From assembly GCA_022414725.1 (NCBI GenBank), contig CM039464.1:59265160-59329159 (forward strand): DNA of 64,000 nucleotides, read 5' to 3'. The translations under genes were made by a program, and so were the position numbers. Shown one piece after another: positions 12,285 to 22,179 of the stretch; positions within the stretch are counted from its first letter, which is position 1; every line of letters begins with the position of its first letter. The notes below the pieces were generated by a model. It was given only the letters and a program-made list of their open reading frames with translations, made no database searches and was not told where the DNA came from. This stretch comes from Microglena sp. YARC (Eukaryota > Chlorophyta > Chlorophyceae > Chlamydomonadales > Chlamydomonadaceae).

Positions 12285-12995
12285 ACAGCTTGTTGGGGGT
12301 CCGGTTAAGGATTGTGTTTCGGAGGGTTTAGACTCGACCTCTAACCGGGCCTTAACTTTCGGGAAGATGGTTGGAAACGTTCCACCAGTTAAGCAGTCTT
12401 TTGCACCGACCAGGTCAGTTCCAAAGGGGTCAACGTGGCAAATGCGCTCTGCAGCACTCCCTCGCGATTCAGACGCGGATTTCAGCGTTTATTCCACTTC
12501 TGGCCGCTGCTGGTTGCCTCAGGAAGATCAGTCGAAAATTGCGTGGCAGGGACGGTGCCCTGCTGCTGCGAATCCATCTTAGAGAAACTGTGCGATCAAT
12601 GATGAGTGTCCGAGAAAGAAAGAAGGATGCGGTACTCCAAAGCAGCGTGATTTTTAAGGGGCGCGCTCCAACTTCGTGACGTCACCATATCTCATTCATC
12701 AACCGAACTTAACCGCCCCTTAACTTTCTTTACAGCTTGTTAACAGCTTGTTAAGGGTCCGGTTAAGCGGCGGTTAAATTCGTTATTTTCGGCGCTAACT
12801 GGTGTTTGGTCGGAAACACAAAAAGTTAAGGTCCGGTTAAAGACCAACCATCCCGGTTAGTGCAATGGCGCACCCCCCCCGCCATTAAAGAAAGTTAAGG
12901 GGCGGTTAAGTTCGGTTGATGAATGAGATATGGTGACGTCACGAAGGTGGAGCGCGCCTCTTAAAAATCACGCTGCTTTGGAGTCCCGCATCCTT
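12285..12995 (+). mobile_element. TTAA-flanked repeat family, copy 1 (composite)
   Basis: Three blocks: A (about 12295-12720), B (12730-12885) and an inverted copy of the distal part of A (12890-12990). Block B starts TTAAGGGTCCGGTTAAG and ends at ACCCCCCCCGCC. The A and inverted-A ends make a large imperfect inverted repeat around B. The uninterrupted GGTTAGTGCAATGG here is the empty site for the element at 15725-16117. Related copies lie at 14450-14820, 15617-16756 and 27320-27782. The 71- to 102-codon frames inside A recur in the other copies because the DNA is repeated. Confidence 0.65.
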
Positions 12996-12999
12996 CTTT

Positions 13000-13370
13000 T
13001 AGAAATTAGCTTAGGCTAGTCTCTATAGCTTTGGGTTCCTCGTCTTTCTTTTCTTTTCCTTTACTCTTTGTCACTCTTTTTTTCCTTTTCCTTCTCGAAT
13101 CTAGGGTATAGCATCCTTCCTGTCAAGAAACTGCCACGTGTTTAAATGGCCACGAGTTTCACAACCAGGTGTTACTAGATGACGCTGGCATCGTCCCGAA
13201 ACCATTGGACCGGCAGGAAGGAATGGCGCATGTGTAGATGTAGGCGCCGGCGCAAACGCAGGAAGTGATTAGCGAGGTCGGAGACTAATCTAAACGAGGC
13301 TGATAAGGAAGCCTATCCATATTTGACACAGTCGTTACAGTAGGATAACACACGAACAACACGAGACTGG
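13000..13370. other. No gene seen
   Basis: Pyrimidine-rich stretch (TTTCTTTTCTTTTCC) followed by unique sequence without a convincing frame. Confidence 0.4.
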
Positions 13371-13379
13371 ACGCATTAG

Positions 13380-14230
13380 TTTCCAGAGAAGATGAAGTCT
13401 GGATATTTTGTTGCGAATAATTTTGCTCGCTCCGTACTTTTCTAGTGTCTGCGCCTGCAATTCGCATGCGCTATGCAGTACCTACGAATTAACCGGTAAA
13501 AGAAGATCTGAAGGAGCAGGACCTGGCGCATGGTGAAATGATGAGCGAGGAGAGAGATAGGCGCAACCTCTCAGCCTCGAGACGTCCACGACAACCTGCA
13601 TGCTCCATGAAAAACACTGGACGAGGCTGTATAGATTGCCTCGCCATTGATGAAAGAGACGTAACTGCAGGGTTTTACTCGGGAACAAACGAGACTGAGT
13701 ACGCTTATTGTTTCAGAAATAATGAAGTCGTGAGATTTTTGTTGCGAGTATCTCTTCACTCGTTTCCTACTTCTGTAGCACCTGCGCCTGCAGCTCGCAT
13801 GGATAGAAGAAGGCCAAGACCGCACCAGCACCAGCTCATGGGATCGAGGTGGGTAACAGGCTCCATTAACTCCGCCATTGAAGAAGGGTTAAGCACCAGA
13901 ATTTTGCTAGGCACGAAGCAAGGTGTTCGCATGATTGGAATAATTGTCGAATTACTAGGTGTTGCGAGTATCTCCCCAAGCACCTGCACCTGCTGCTACG
14001 TATGCGCCATGCGGCAGCTGAAATTTCGATGAAAGACCGAAGCTGGAAATGAGGCTCCAGCACCTCCACCATTAAACGAGGCTAGAGCAACTCAGACAGA
14101 AATGATTCTGCCCGAATGATTTGTGCAAGTTCATAGGTTGTTGCTACTATTTCCCCCTCGCTCCCCCACTTATCAAGCGCCTGCGCCTCCAGTAGCATGC
14201 GCCATTCGGCACGTAGAAGTTCATAAGTTC
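13380..14230. repeat. Four strongly diverged tandem units
   Basis: The pair TTGTTGCGAGTATCT-like and GCGCCTGCAGCTCGCATG-like recurs in order near 13410/13450, 13740/13785, 13955/13985 and 14138/14178. Spacing is irregular (about 200-335 bp), so this is an old tandem duplication. The 164-codon plus-strand frame at 13538-14032 runs across units and has no recognised domain. Confidence 0.5.
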
Positions 14231-14385
14231 GCTCGTGCCATGTCTTTGCCGGTCAACTGGTTTCGGACATTGCCAGCGTTATCTCCTAAACCCACTCAAC
14301 ACGTGGCACTTGCACCGTTGGCAGACAGTTGGCTTGTGGCATATCTCCTGTTTCCTGCTTTTCATTAACGGCGAAGCCTCCTCGC

Positions 14386-14416
<31 letters not shown>

Positions 14417-14440
14417 CCCCCCCCCTACCCCCCCTGGAAG
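14386..14440. repeat. Poly-C tract
   Basis: A long C-run with two TA interruptions. Homopolymer length here is unlikely to be reliable. Confidence 0.85.
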
Positions 14441-14449
14441 CTAATCTTC

Positions 14450-14820
14450 CTCGGCCACTACGTGCCGGCTGTCTTTCTCGGACACTCATCATTGATCGCA
14501 CAGTTTCACCAAAATGGATTCGCAGCAGCAGGGCACCGTCCCTGCCACGCAATTTTAGACTGATCTTCCTGAGGCAACCAGCAGCGGCCAGAAGTGGAAT
14601 AAACGCTGAAATCAGCGTATGAATCGCGAGGAAGTGCTGCAGAGCGCAGTTGCCACGTTGACCCATTTTGAACTGACCTGGTCAGGTGCAAAAGACTGCT
14701 TAACTGGTGGAACGTTTCCAACCATCTTCCCGAAAGTTAAGGCCCGGCTAGAGGTCGAGTCTAAACCCTCCGAAAACACAATCCTTAACCGGACCCCCAA
14801 CTGGTTGGAAACAAGCTTGT
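14450..14820 (-). mobile_element. TTAA-family block A, inverted copy
   Basis: Reverse complement of 12300-12720. It is interrupted at its distal end by the element at 14823-15616. It carries the same start region as the other copies (ATGGATTCGCAGCAGCAG at 14514), closed by an early stop. Confidence 0.7.
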
Positions 14821-14822
14821 AA

Positions 14823-15616
14823 GGGTGGATTCCCATTGGACTGGATGGGTAAAGTCGGTTGTAGTACTGGATGGGTCGGTATTTGTCGGTTGGGCCCTTT
14901 GGATGGGTCGTTGAGCTCTTTGGATGGTTCGTGCATCCGTACACGGCCACCCATCCAAAACGCACTCCCATTACAAGCGACTGGATGGGTGCAGCAATAC
15001 ACGCATGTACCACCGGGAACCTTCGCAGGTACTTTCAATCAATAGTCGCAAGAAAAGACGGATCGATCGTTGACAGTTCAATTTCAGCTGCAGTCTTGTA
15101 TTGAGCGAGTTCGGCGTCCAATTCGGCATCGGTGGCATAATCCCACAAGCCTTCCGTCGCCATGTTGCAGAGCGATGAAAGACGAAAAAGAAAAGTAGAA
15201 TGAAGAAGGGGCGTCGAATGGAGAAGAAATTGTTAGAATGTCCCAGATTCTGTCTTGCTCGAAGATGATCTGTGATCCAAAAGTTCGGAAACTCCTGGCT
15301 AATGAAAACTAGCAGGTCGGTTGAAGAAAGCAATACGCGTCAGTTGCGCGACCGTAGCCGGATCAATGCCGGACTGTGCCGGAAGGAGCCGGATATTTTT
15401 TGCGACCCATCCAGAGCCATCCAACCCACACCTCGGTCGAGGCCTGGATGGATTTTGGCTTTTGGATGGGTCGTCTGGATGGGTCTTTCGTCAGTACATC
15501 CGTACAAATACGAACCATCCAAAAACCCCTATGGGAAGGTAAACACTGGATGGGTCGTCGGTTATCCGTACTTAACGACCCATCCAGACCCATCCTGCCC
15601 CAATGGGAATCCACCC
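14823..15616. mobile_element. Harbinger-like MITE, 794 bp, TAA target duplication
   Basis: The terminal inverted repeat (TIR) is GGGTGGATTCCCATTGG at the left and its exact complement CCAATGGGAATCCACCC at the right. It is flanked by TAA at 14820-14822 and 15617-15619. The three-base TAA/TTA duplication is the hallmark of PIF/Harbinger transposition, though with no transposase the family assignment is inference. The subterminal regions repeat GGATGGGT in both orientations. No transposase is coded, so it is non-autonomous. It is nested inside a TTAA-family copy. A solo end of the same family lies at 27783-27825. Confidence 0.88.
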
Positions 15617-16756
15617 TAAGGGTCCGGTTAAGCTGCGGTTAAATTCGTTATTTTCGGCGTTAACCGGTGTTTGGTCGGAAACACGAAAAGTTACGGTCCG
15701 GTTAAAGACCAAGCGTCCCGGTTAGGGTGTGTTTCCAGTGGGGTTTTCGGTCACCGTTGAACTTCCGCTGAAGTCCACGCTGTCACGAAGTGTTTCCAGT
15801 GGGGTTCCGCTGACATTTTGCTATGTCCCGCTGAAGTCCACGCTGGCTTTTTTGACCGCTGAAGGCCGACGTGGACTTCAGCGGATCCTGCGTGGACTTC
15901 AGCGGAATGCAAAACTTCAGCGGGAGCCCTGACCCTCCCGTTGAAGTTTTTCAATTCCGCTGAAGTCCACGCAGGATCCGCTGAAGTCCAGCCCGGCGAG
16001 CACCGGCGAGCACCAAGTATTCTCTCCAGGATTCTCTCGATGAGGTTTGAGGCTTTCAGAACATGGACAATTTGACGTCCGCGAGAAACCAGCCCCTGCC
16101 CCACTGGAAACACACCCTTAGTGCAATGGCGCACCCCCCCCCGCCATGAAAGAAAGTTAAGGGGCGGTTAAGTTCGGTTGATGAATGAGATATGGTGACG
16201 TCACGAAGTTGGAGCGCGCCTCTTAAAAATCACGATGCTTTGGAGTACCGCATCCTTCTTTCTTTCTCGGACACTCATCATTGATCGCACAGTTTCTTTA
16301 AGATGGATTCGCAGCAGCAGGACACCGTCCCTGCCACGCAATTTTCGACTGATCTTCCTGAGGCAACCAGCAGCGGCCAGAAGTGGAATAAACGCTGAAA
16401 TCAGCGTCTGAATCGCGAGGGAGTGCTGCAGAGCGCATTTGCCACGTTGACCCCTTTTGAACTGACCTGGTCAGGTGCAAAAGACTGCAATTGGTGGAAC
16501 GTTTTTTCAACCATCTTCCCGAAAGTGAAGGCCCGGTTAGAGGTCGAGTCTAAACCCTCCGAAACACAATCCTTAACCGGACCCCCAGTCAGTTCCTATA
16601 AATAGAAAACAAGCTGTTAATGGCGGGGGGGGTGCGCCATTGCACTAACCGGGACGATTGGTCTTTAACCGGACCTTAACTTTTTGTGTTTCCGACCAAA
16701 CACCGGTTAGCGCCGAAAATAACGAATTTAACCGCCGCTTAACTGGACCCTTAACA
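15617..16756 (+). mobile_element. TTAA-family element with long inverted repeats, interrupted
   Basis: The left end GGGTCCGGTTAAG and the right end CTTAACTGGACCC are inverted. Both block B (15620-15724) and its inverted copy (16621-16752) are present, with block A between them. At 12725 and 16750 the ends abut TTAA, as expected for a TTAA-specific (piggyBac-like) element; that assignment is inference. It is interrupted by the 393-bp element at 15725-16117. A short frame at 16303-16398 begins MDSQQQDTVPATQFSTD and may be a captured or ancestral coding start. Confidence 0.6.
15725..16117. mobile_element. Harbinger-like MITE, 393 bp, TTA target duplication
   Basis: The left end GGGTGTGTTTCCAGTGGGG and right end CCCCACTGGAAACACACCC are perfect inverted repeats of 19 bp. 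TTA flanks it at 15722-15724 and 16118-16120. The uninterrupted target GGTTAGTGCAATGG survives at about 12874-12887, which confirms the boundaries. The interior repeats TCCGCTGAAGTCCACGC in both orientations. There is no transposase. Confidence 0.93.
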
Positions 16757-16759
16757 GTT

Positions 16760-16960
16760 ATTCCATATATACCTATAATATACCAGTCAGTTCCTATAAT
16801 AGAAACAAGCTGTAACTCAAGTCGAGTCCAATGGAAACGCGACTTTTTAGTCGATTCCTGTACGACACGCGTACTACAGGCGCCTAACTCAAGTGGTCAA
16901 CTCAAGTGGTCAACTCGAGTGGTCAAGTCGAGTCCAATGGAAATGCACGTTATATGAGTA
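16760..16960. mobile_element. DNA transposon end fragments
   Basis: Two copies of an end containing AAGTCGAGTCCAATGGAAA (about 16819 and 16924), inverted relative to the end at 11525, with several AACTCAAGTGGTC repeats between them. These are fragments or the far side of an element; no clear TSD was found. Confidence 0.45.
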
Positions 16961-17395
16961 GACGTATTACTTAGAAACGGGTGCACCCGTCGGTAATTTC
17001 CCCAAGATTACGTAGCAACGGAGGCACCAGTCGGTGAGTGGCCCAAGGACTCCGCTCGACCTCCACTTCACAACTTCCTCGGGTGTTGTGTATGCACCCC
17101 CTGCAGGGGTTTCCGTATTTCCGTACCGCTGTTGGGTGGTACGATTTTGAGTATATCCGCCCCTGGTCTCAATGCACTGAAACAATCCTCAACCTCCATA
17201 CCTCCCGCCTCCCGGTCCAGCATACTAGCATAGCTATCCGATATATCATCATTGATTATTATTATCATTGTTTAGCTTTTACTAGTATCCATTCTACGCA
17301 CGGTGAAGATTTTCGAATACTCAGCGCACATTACGCGCGCGCTGTAATCAGAGCGCTATCGGATAGCTGGATAGCATTCTCCAGATCAGCGCGCT
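16961..17395. other. No gene recognised
   Basis: A 119-codon frame at 17038-17397 shows no domain. Nothing else stands out. Confidence 0.35.
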
Positions 17396-17399
17396 AGCG

Positions 17400-17815
17400 G
17401 ATAGTGGTGAGTAGGGTGGTTTGGTGGTGGGGTGGTGGTGGGGGAGGTGATGCTGGTGGGTGGTGTGGTGTGGTTGGTGTTGGTGGGTGATGTTGGTGGG
17501 TGGTGGTGGGGTGGTGGAGGTGTGTAAGTGGGTGATTGGGTTGTGGTGCTGGGTGGTAGGTTTGTGGTGGTGGGTTCGGTGGTTAGTGGAGGGTGTGTTG
17601 GGGTGGGTGTGGTGTGGTGGGTGTATGTGGTGGTGGGGTGGTAATGGTTGGTGGTGGGTGTGATGGTGTTGGGGTGGTGGTGTGGTGGTGTGGTGGAGGG
17701 TAGGTGGTGTGGTGGTTTCGTAGATAGTGTGGTGGTTGGTAGGGTGGGGTTGTTTAGGGTGGGTGGTGGAAGTGTTTGTGTGTGTTTGGGGGGGGGGGGG
17801 GGGGGGGGGGGGGGT
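17400..17815. repeat. GGT/GTG-rich low-complexity DNA ending in a G-run
   Basis: The plus strand is almost entirely G and T (GGTGGTG, GTGTGG), ending in about 26 G at 17788. The His/Thr/Pro-rich minus frame and Trp/Gly/Val-rich plus frames are composition effects. Confidence 0.85.
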
Positions 17816-17939
17816 CAACCTCATGCACCAACTCCTACAGACGGATAAGCTCCTTGAAGCTCGTTATGATACTGGAAAATGGATGTGCTTTACGCCGCGC
17901 ATGGAGAAAAAATGGTGGATAAAGCCATGCGCATTCTTA

Positions 17940-18672
17940 ACGGCCATTTCCCAACATCTAATTCCCAACTGCTGTTTCCTAACTTTATTTGAAGAGCTTC
18001 TTTTTACCAACTGCTGTTTCCTCACTTTCATTTCTCAACCTCTATTTCCCATCCTCTGATTCCAAACTGATGTATGTTTCCTAACCTTATTATTAGAGCT
18101 TCTGTTTTACCAACTGCTATTTCCTAACCTTAATTTCTCAACCTCTATTTCCAAATATCTGATTCCCAGCTGCTGTTTCGTAACATAATTTCTAGAGCTT
18201 CTATTTTCCAACTGCTGTTTCCTCACCTTAATTTCTCAACCTCTATTTCCCAACATCTGATTCCCAACTGATGTATGTTTCCTAACCTTATTATTAGAGC
18301 TTCTGTTTACCAACTGCTGTTTCCTCACCTTAATTTCTCATCCTCTATTTCACAACATCTGATTCCCAACTGCTCTTTCCTGACCTTGTTTGTACCGCTT
18401 CTATCAACCAACTGCTGGTTCCTCGCCTTCATTTCGTTCACAACCTCTATTTCCCAACATCTGATTCCCACCTGCTGTTTCCTAACCTTGTTTGTACCGC
18501 TTCTATTAACCAACTGCTGTTTCCTCACCTTCGTTTCGTTCTCAACCTCGATTTCCAAACATCTGATTCCCACCTGCTGTTTCCTAACCTTGTATGTACC
18601 GCTTCTATTAACCAATTGCTGTTTCCTCACCTTCATATCCCAACCTCTATTTCCCAACATCTGATTCTCAAC
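17940..18672. repeat. ~105-bp tandem array, about seven units
   Basis: The motifs CATCTGATTCCCA, CTGCTGTTTCCT and CAACCTCTATTTCC recur in order with a period of about 100-115 bp. Within each unit CAACTGCTGTTTCCT occurs twice, so the unit is itself an internal duplication. Frames of up to 129 codons reflect the repeat. Confidence 0.9.
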
Positions 18673-18832
18673 TGCTATTACTTCCTCTTTTGCAGGAATA
18701 TACTGACGACAACGGGCTACTGGAGTCTCCTAACCTATCCGGGGAACTAGTATATACAGGTATGGAGGTGGTGTGTATGGTAGAAGGGGTGGAGGCTTCG
18801 CTGGAGTGTGGAGGAGCGTAATTAAAGGGTAG

Positions 18833-19048
18833 CGTTGGGCAGATGCCAAGCATGCCGATGATCTAGCGATTATGAGTGAATCACCTTCAGGCATGCAGAT
18901 TGTGCTCAGATGTTTGGAAGGATTCTGTCAAGTTTACAAGATGGAGATAAGCATGTTTACATCTGAAGTGGTGGTATTTACCGCCCGTCAATGTAGGCAA
19001 GACTCAACGTTTTTGCTGTTTGCCGGATGGGGAGCCACTTACACCTGA
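18833..19048 (+). pseudogene. LINE reverse transcriptase fragment
   Basis: The plus frame reads HADDLAIMSESPSGMQ and continues through FCQVYKMEI to VVVF, ending at TGA 19046-19048. This matches the catalytic (Y/F)ADD motif of non-LTR retrotransposon reverse transcriptase and the segment after it that ends in a K..VVF-type motif. The first residue of the motif is His here. An in-frame stop lies immediately upstream at 18830-18832, so only a fragment survives. A matching C-terminal fragment lies at 22180-22810 on the same strand. Confidence 0.75.
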
Positions 19049-19535
19049 GGGTTCGTCCAGGGATTTTTATTTCCGCTATCTACAACGATCGCTAGTTTTG
19101 ACCCCGTTCTAGCGAAATTTTCGCTATAAAAAAGTCAACAAAATAAGTTTTTTTTGTTTTTGCCCTTAATTGTCCTAAAAAGCTACAAAAAGCTACAAAA
19201 AGCTATAAAAAGCACTAAATCGCCGTCCCTGGAGGAGGCCTTAAACAATGTAGGTAGGAGAAACCCACTTTCAGATTTGAAAACAAATCACTGGGTTCGT
19301 CGTCGGCCAAGACCTTGGACCCATGCCAATCCTCCTGCGCATGAACCTGCGACTTGGGCCAGTCACCTCAGGTTAATAAGGGCGGTCAGGGTGTTTAATA
19401 GTGACGTTATCAATGGAAGAGTGACCAATGAATGGCACTTTAAAGGCCAATACCTTCCCACTATCAGTCTGGGCTCCAGACTATCACAGTACCTTCCCAC
19501 CATCTACCTGGGATCCAGACTGGACTAGATTTCAT
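19049..19535. other. Weak 124-codon frame, unassigned
   Basis: A frame at 19154-19528 has a tandem ACAAAAAGCTA stretch at its start and an internal duplication (QYLPTI.LGSRL) near its end. No domain is recognised; probably not a gene. Confidence 0.3.
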
Positions 19536-19539
19536 ACGT

Positions 19540-19775
19540 GATATCATGGGCTAAGCCACCCAATCATGCACATATATCATCATGCACATATCATGTGATG
19601 AGCTGCCCAATTAAGTATCTTTCAGACGATGTATCATTGGCTAAGCCACCCAATCATGCACAAACATGATCATGCACATATCATGCAATGAGCCACCCAA
19701 TCATGCACAGATATCATCATGCATATGTTATGTAATGAGCCGCCCAATCAAATAGCTTTCAGACGAGATGTCATG
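19540..19775. repeat. Imperfect tandem repeats, GCCACCCAATCATGCACA
   Basis: About four units of 50-75 bp, each with a GAGC/TAAGCCACCCAATCATGCACA-like core followed by ATATCATCATGCATAT-like sequence. Confidence 0.75.
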
Positions 19776-20044
19776 CACAGAGCGCTTCTAGCTACTAGAA
19801 TGGATGAGATGATTAAGGAAACGAGTGTTGCATGTCGTAGACTCAGGGAAAAAGAAATGTGGGCGGCAGACACACAAGAGATAGGTTAACCCTATGGCGA
19901 ACCCTAACGGACATAACTGACTGTGAACGGACTGTAGAACGGTAGGAACACAATTCATGTCACTTTTATGTTGCATTTCAATGCCGCATGAATAACAACT
20001 GCAGATGAGACACAAGGGCTGCTGATTAAGATCTGTCCCCCAAG
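19776..20044. other. No gene recognised
   Basis: A 75-codon minus frame has no supporting features. The rest is unassigned sequence between the repeat and the SINE. Confidence 0.3.
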
Positions 20045-20225
20045 ATTGTATTCCTGAAGCGAAGTGATGCGGGGTTGGAATCCCTCCGGGTGTGCTTAAA
20101 TGTTTGCAACGCTGTCAACCGCCATGGTAGCTTTGCCCAGGTTAAGTAGCAGCCCGTTCTCTACCGCCGCAAGACGGGGCTCCCTTAATACCTTGCCCCA
20201 CCAGACGTTTTCATTATTTTTATCT
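20045..20225 (+). repeat. tRNA-derived SINE, copy 3
   Basis: On the plus strand it has a diverged B-box region (GGGTTGGAATCCCTCC), then GTCAACCGCCATGGTAGC, GGCTCCCTTAATACC and GCCCCACCAGACG, in the same order as the copy at 36147-36362 read on its own strand. It lies about 190 bp upstream of the methyltransferase start. Confidence 0.75.
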
Positions 20226-20414
20226 GTAGCCAGAGATTTGTATTCCCATTTTGCAACCAACACTGTAGCAAGATCTTGTCTCCATCACGATCCAACTCCA
20301 ATCCGAAATAAATATCACTATTTGTTTAAGCCCTAAATAGGGCGCCCTACTTCTTAAACACTCCGAAATAATTAACACGTCACCATCACCACCGCAGGCT
20401 TTTTGTCAACGTCA

Positions 20415-21776
20415 ATGGCGTACCTGGCGCTGGCACTGTTACTAGCGTTGCCCTACTGCAACGCTGTCGACCTACCTGGCGACGTGCAGTCGTCCGTCAG
20501 CACTCAAGGAGGAGCGTTGCCTGACGCACCCGTGCCAGTCCCTTCGGTACGCTTTGAGTTGTTGCAACAGTTGTCATCCGTGAATGCACACAAGGTGGCC
20601 TTCCTCGGCTGCCCCGACGTCGCCGTATCATTTCCTGAACTACTCAAGCCACTCCCAGGGGTGCACCACACACGCGTGTTCATCCTCTGCACCCAGGAAC
20701 AGTGCAAAGGGCGATCCGCAGGTCAGCCACAGCTGCCCGGGGGTGTCCCCCAAGCGGGCACCAGCCTGCACGTTGTCTGCGGGCGGGATGATGCCGCTCA
20801 CGATCATCGGTGGCACAGCGCTGAAGTGCTCGTCGTACCTGCAGTCGCAGGTACACCACAAGAGGGAAACGGGGCTCAGCTGAAGGAATGGGGGCTAATT
20901 GGTGAAAACACCACAGTGATGGAAATCATGCAACCCAGCAAGAGTGCGACCGGTGATGCTGTTGCATGGCTGCGGGTCAGGAAGCCTGGCCCCCCTGCCA
21001 GCGTGCACGCGTTCGTGGAGCGAGGCCATGTTGCAAGTGCAACATTCAGCCACATCTACGAGAAACAACTTTGGGGGCACACCGCGTGCAGTGGTGGGAG
21101 CGGCGCGGGCTCGTGCCCAGAATCAACAACGGGCATCCGCGCCGTTTTGGAGCACGTGTTCAGCAGGTATGGGATACGGCGCATGCTGGATGCTCCCTGT
21201 GGTAGCTTTGCTTGGATGCATCTGCTGCTGGAGAAAATGCCGCAGATGGAATACGTGGGCGGGGATATTGCATGCAAAGTAGTCAGCGAACTGCAGCAGA
21301 GATACCTGAGTATGCCAAACTGGCAGTTCCACTGCTTGGATCTGTGCCACCAAGAGCATCCTCATCCGGTAGGGCTCGTCTTCAGCCGCGATGCGCTGCA
21401 GCACTTGCCCATCAGCTACACATTCCAGTACTTAGAGAGGGTGAAGCAGAGCAAGGCCCGCCTCCTGCTGGTGGGAAGCTACCTCAATTCTGCCCTCAAT
21501 AGGGTCAATACAGTGGGCGATTATTTCCCCATCAACCTGAAGCTTCCGCCATTCAACCTAACCGGGATCATTCACGAATACAGTGAAGAGCGGTGGGACC
21601 CAGTACACAACAGCACGACCCCCATTGAGAGGGAGGATTCCAAGTATCAGTACCTCGTGAATGTCTCCGCGATGACGTGGGCACCGCCAGCTGAGGTGGA
21701 CATGTGGTACGCACAGCACGGTCGCAAGGAAAGCCGTCTGCGATCAAATATGAGGCAAATACTGGGGAAGTACTGA
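20415..21776 (+). CDS. Secreted-type class I SAM-dependent methyltransferase
   Basis: A single-exon frame of 453 codons from ATG 20415 to TGA. The ATG is chosen because it starts a clear signal peptide (MAYLALALLLALPYCNA, then VDLP), pointing to the secretory pathway. The catalytic half starts near residue 212 with FSHIYEKQLWG and a Gly/Ser stretch. Motif I is LDAPCGSFAWM (about 258-268), the acidic second motif is YVGGDIA (about 280-286), and SRDALQHLP (about 324-332) fits motif IV. INLKLPPFNL follows near 373. This order matches a methyltransferase family seen in algae, nematodes and bacteria and often discussed with glycan or lipid modification; the substrate here is unknown. The first 200 residues are less conserved-looking. 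Nearby DNA is all repeat or LINE debris. No frame damage is seen. Confidence 0.88.
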   Translation: MAYLALALLLALPYCNAVDLPGDVQSSVSTQGGALPDAPVPVPSVRFELLQQLSSVNAHKVAFLGCPDVAVSFPELLKPLPGVHHTRVFILCTQEQCKGRSAGQPQLPGGVPQAGTSLHVVCGRDDAAHDHRWHSAEVLVVPAVAGTPQEGNGAQLKEWGLIGENTTVMEIMQPSKSATGDAVAWLRVRKPGPPASVHAFVERGHVASATFSHIYEKQLWGHTACSGGSGAGSCPESTTGIRAVLEHVFSRYGIRRMLDAPCGSFAWMHLLLEKMPQMEYVGGDIACKVVSELQQRYLSMPNWQFHCLDLCHQEHPHPVGLVFSRDALQHLPISYTFQYLERVKQSKARLLLVGSYLNSALNRVNTVGDYFPINLKLPPFNLTGIIHEYSEERWDPVHNSTTPIEREDSKYQYLVNVSAMTWAPPAEVDMWYAQHGRKESRLRSNMRQILGKY

Positions 21777-21964
21777 GCGTTACTTACTCATGCAAAATCA
21801 AACCACAAGGACCACAAGGACCATCCACGCGTTGGAGACCACAGTACGACCACAAGATTCATCCACAAGAATCACAAGGACCATCCACGCACTTGCACTG
21901 CACATTTGGGGGTCTCTGGCACTCTTTGCTGCGCCCCTAATGCACCCTTATATGTAGGGACCGG
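21777..21964. other. 3' flank of the methyltransferase gene
   Basis: It contains ACCACAAGGACCATCCACGC-type repeats about 30-70 bp apart. A polyadenylation signal could not be assigned with confidence. Confidence 0.4.
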
Positions 21965-22128
21965 CAAATCATATGATGCTGACCAAAGACGAGTATGATA
22001 TCATATGATATCATACACATATCATATGATTTAATATCATGTGATATGATGCCGTAGGCCTAAGTTACCTAGTCAGACTGCCGGCATCGTATGATATCAT
22101 ATGATATCATATGATATTATATTGCCTT
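21965..22128. repeat. Palindromic ATCATATGAT repeats
   Basis: Multiple overlapping ATCATATGAT palindromes in two clusters (about 21968-22050 and 22088-22128) around a short unique spacer, so either strand can fold into hairpins. Confidence 0.8.
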
Positions 22129-22179
22129 TCCCTACTTATATGCCAAGAATACACACAAGCCTTATATCACCTACTTGGA

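Noticed and set aside
12367..12679. Small genes repeated at 12.4, 14.5, 16.3 and 27.4 kb
   Set aside because: They recur because they lie in one transposon block; two frames are open at once and neither has a domain.
11520..16950. One large transposon bounded by the two TTTCCATTGGA ends
   Set aside because: The ends are inverted, but flanking bases (ACC and GTT) do not give a consistent duplication and several other elements lie between; more likely separate fragments.
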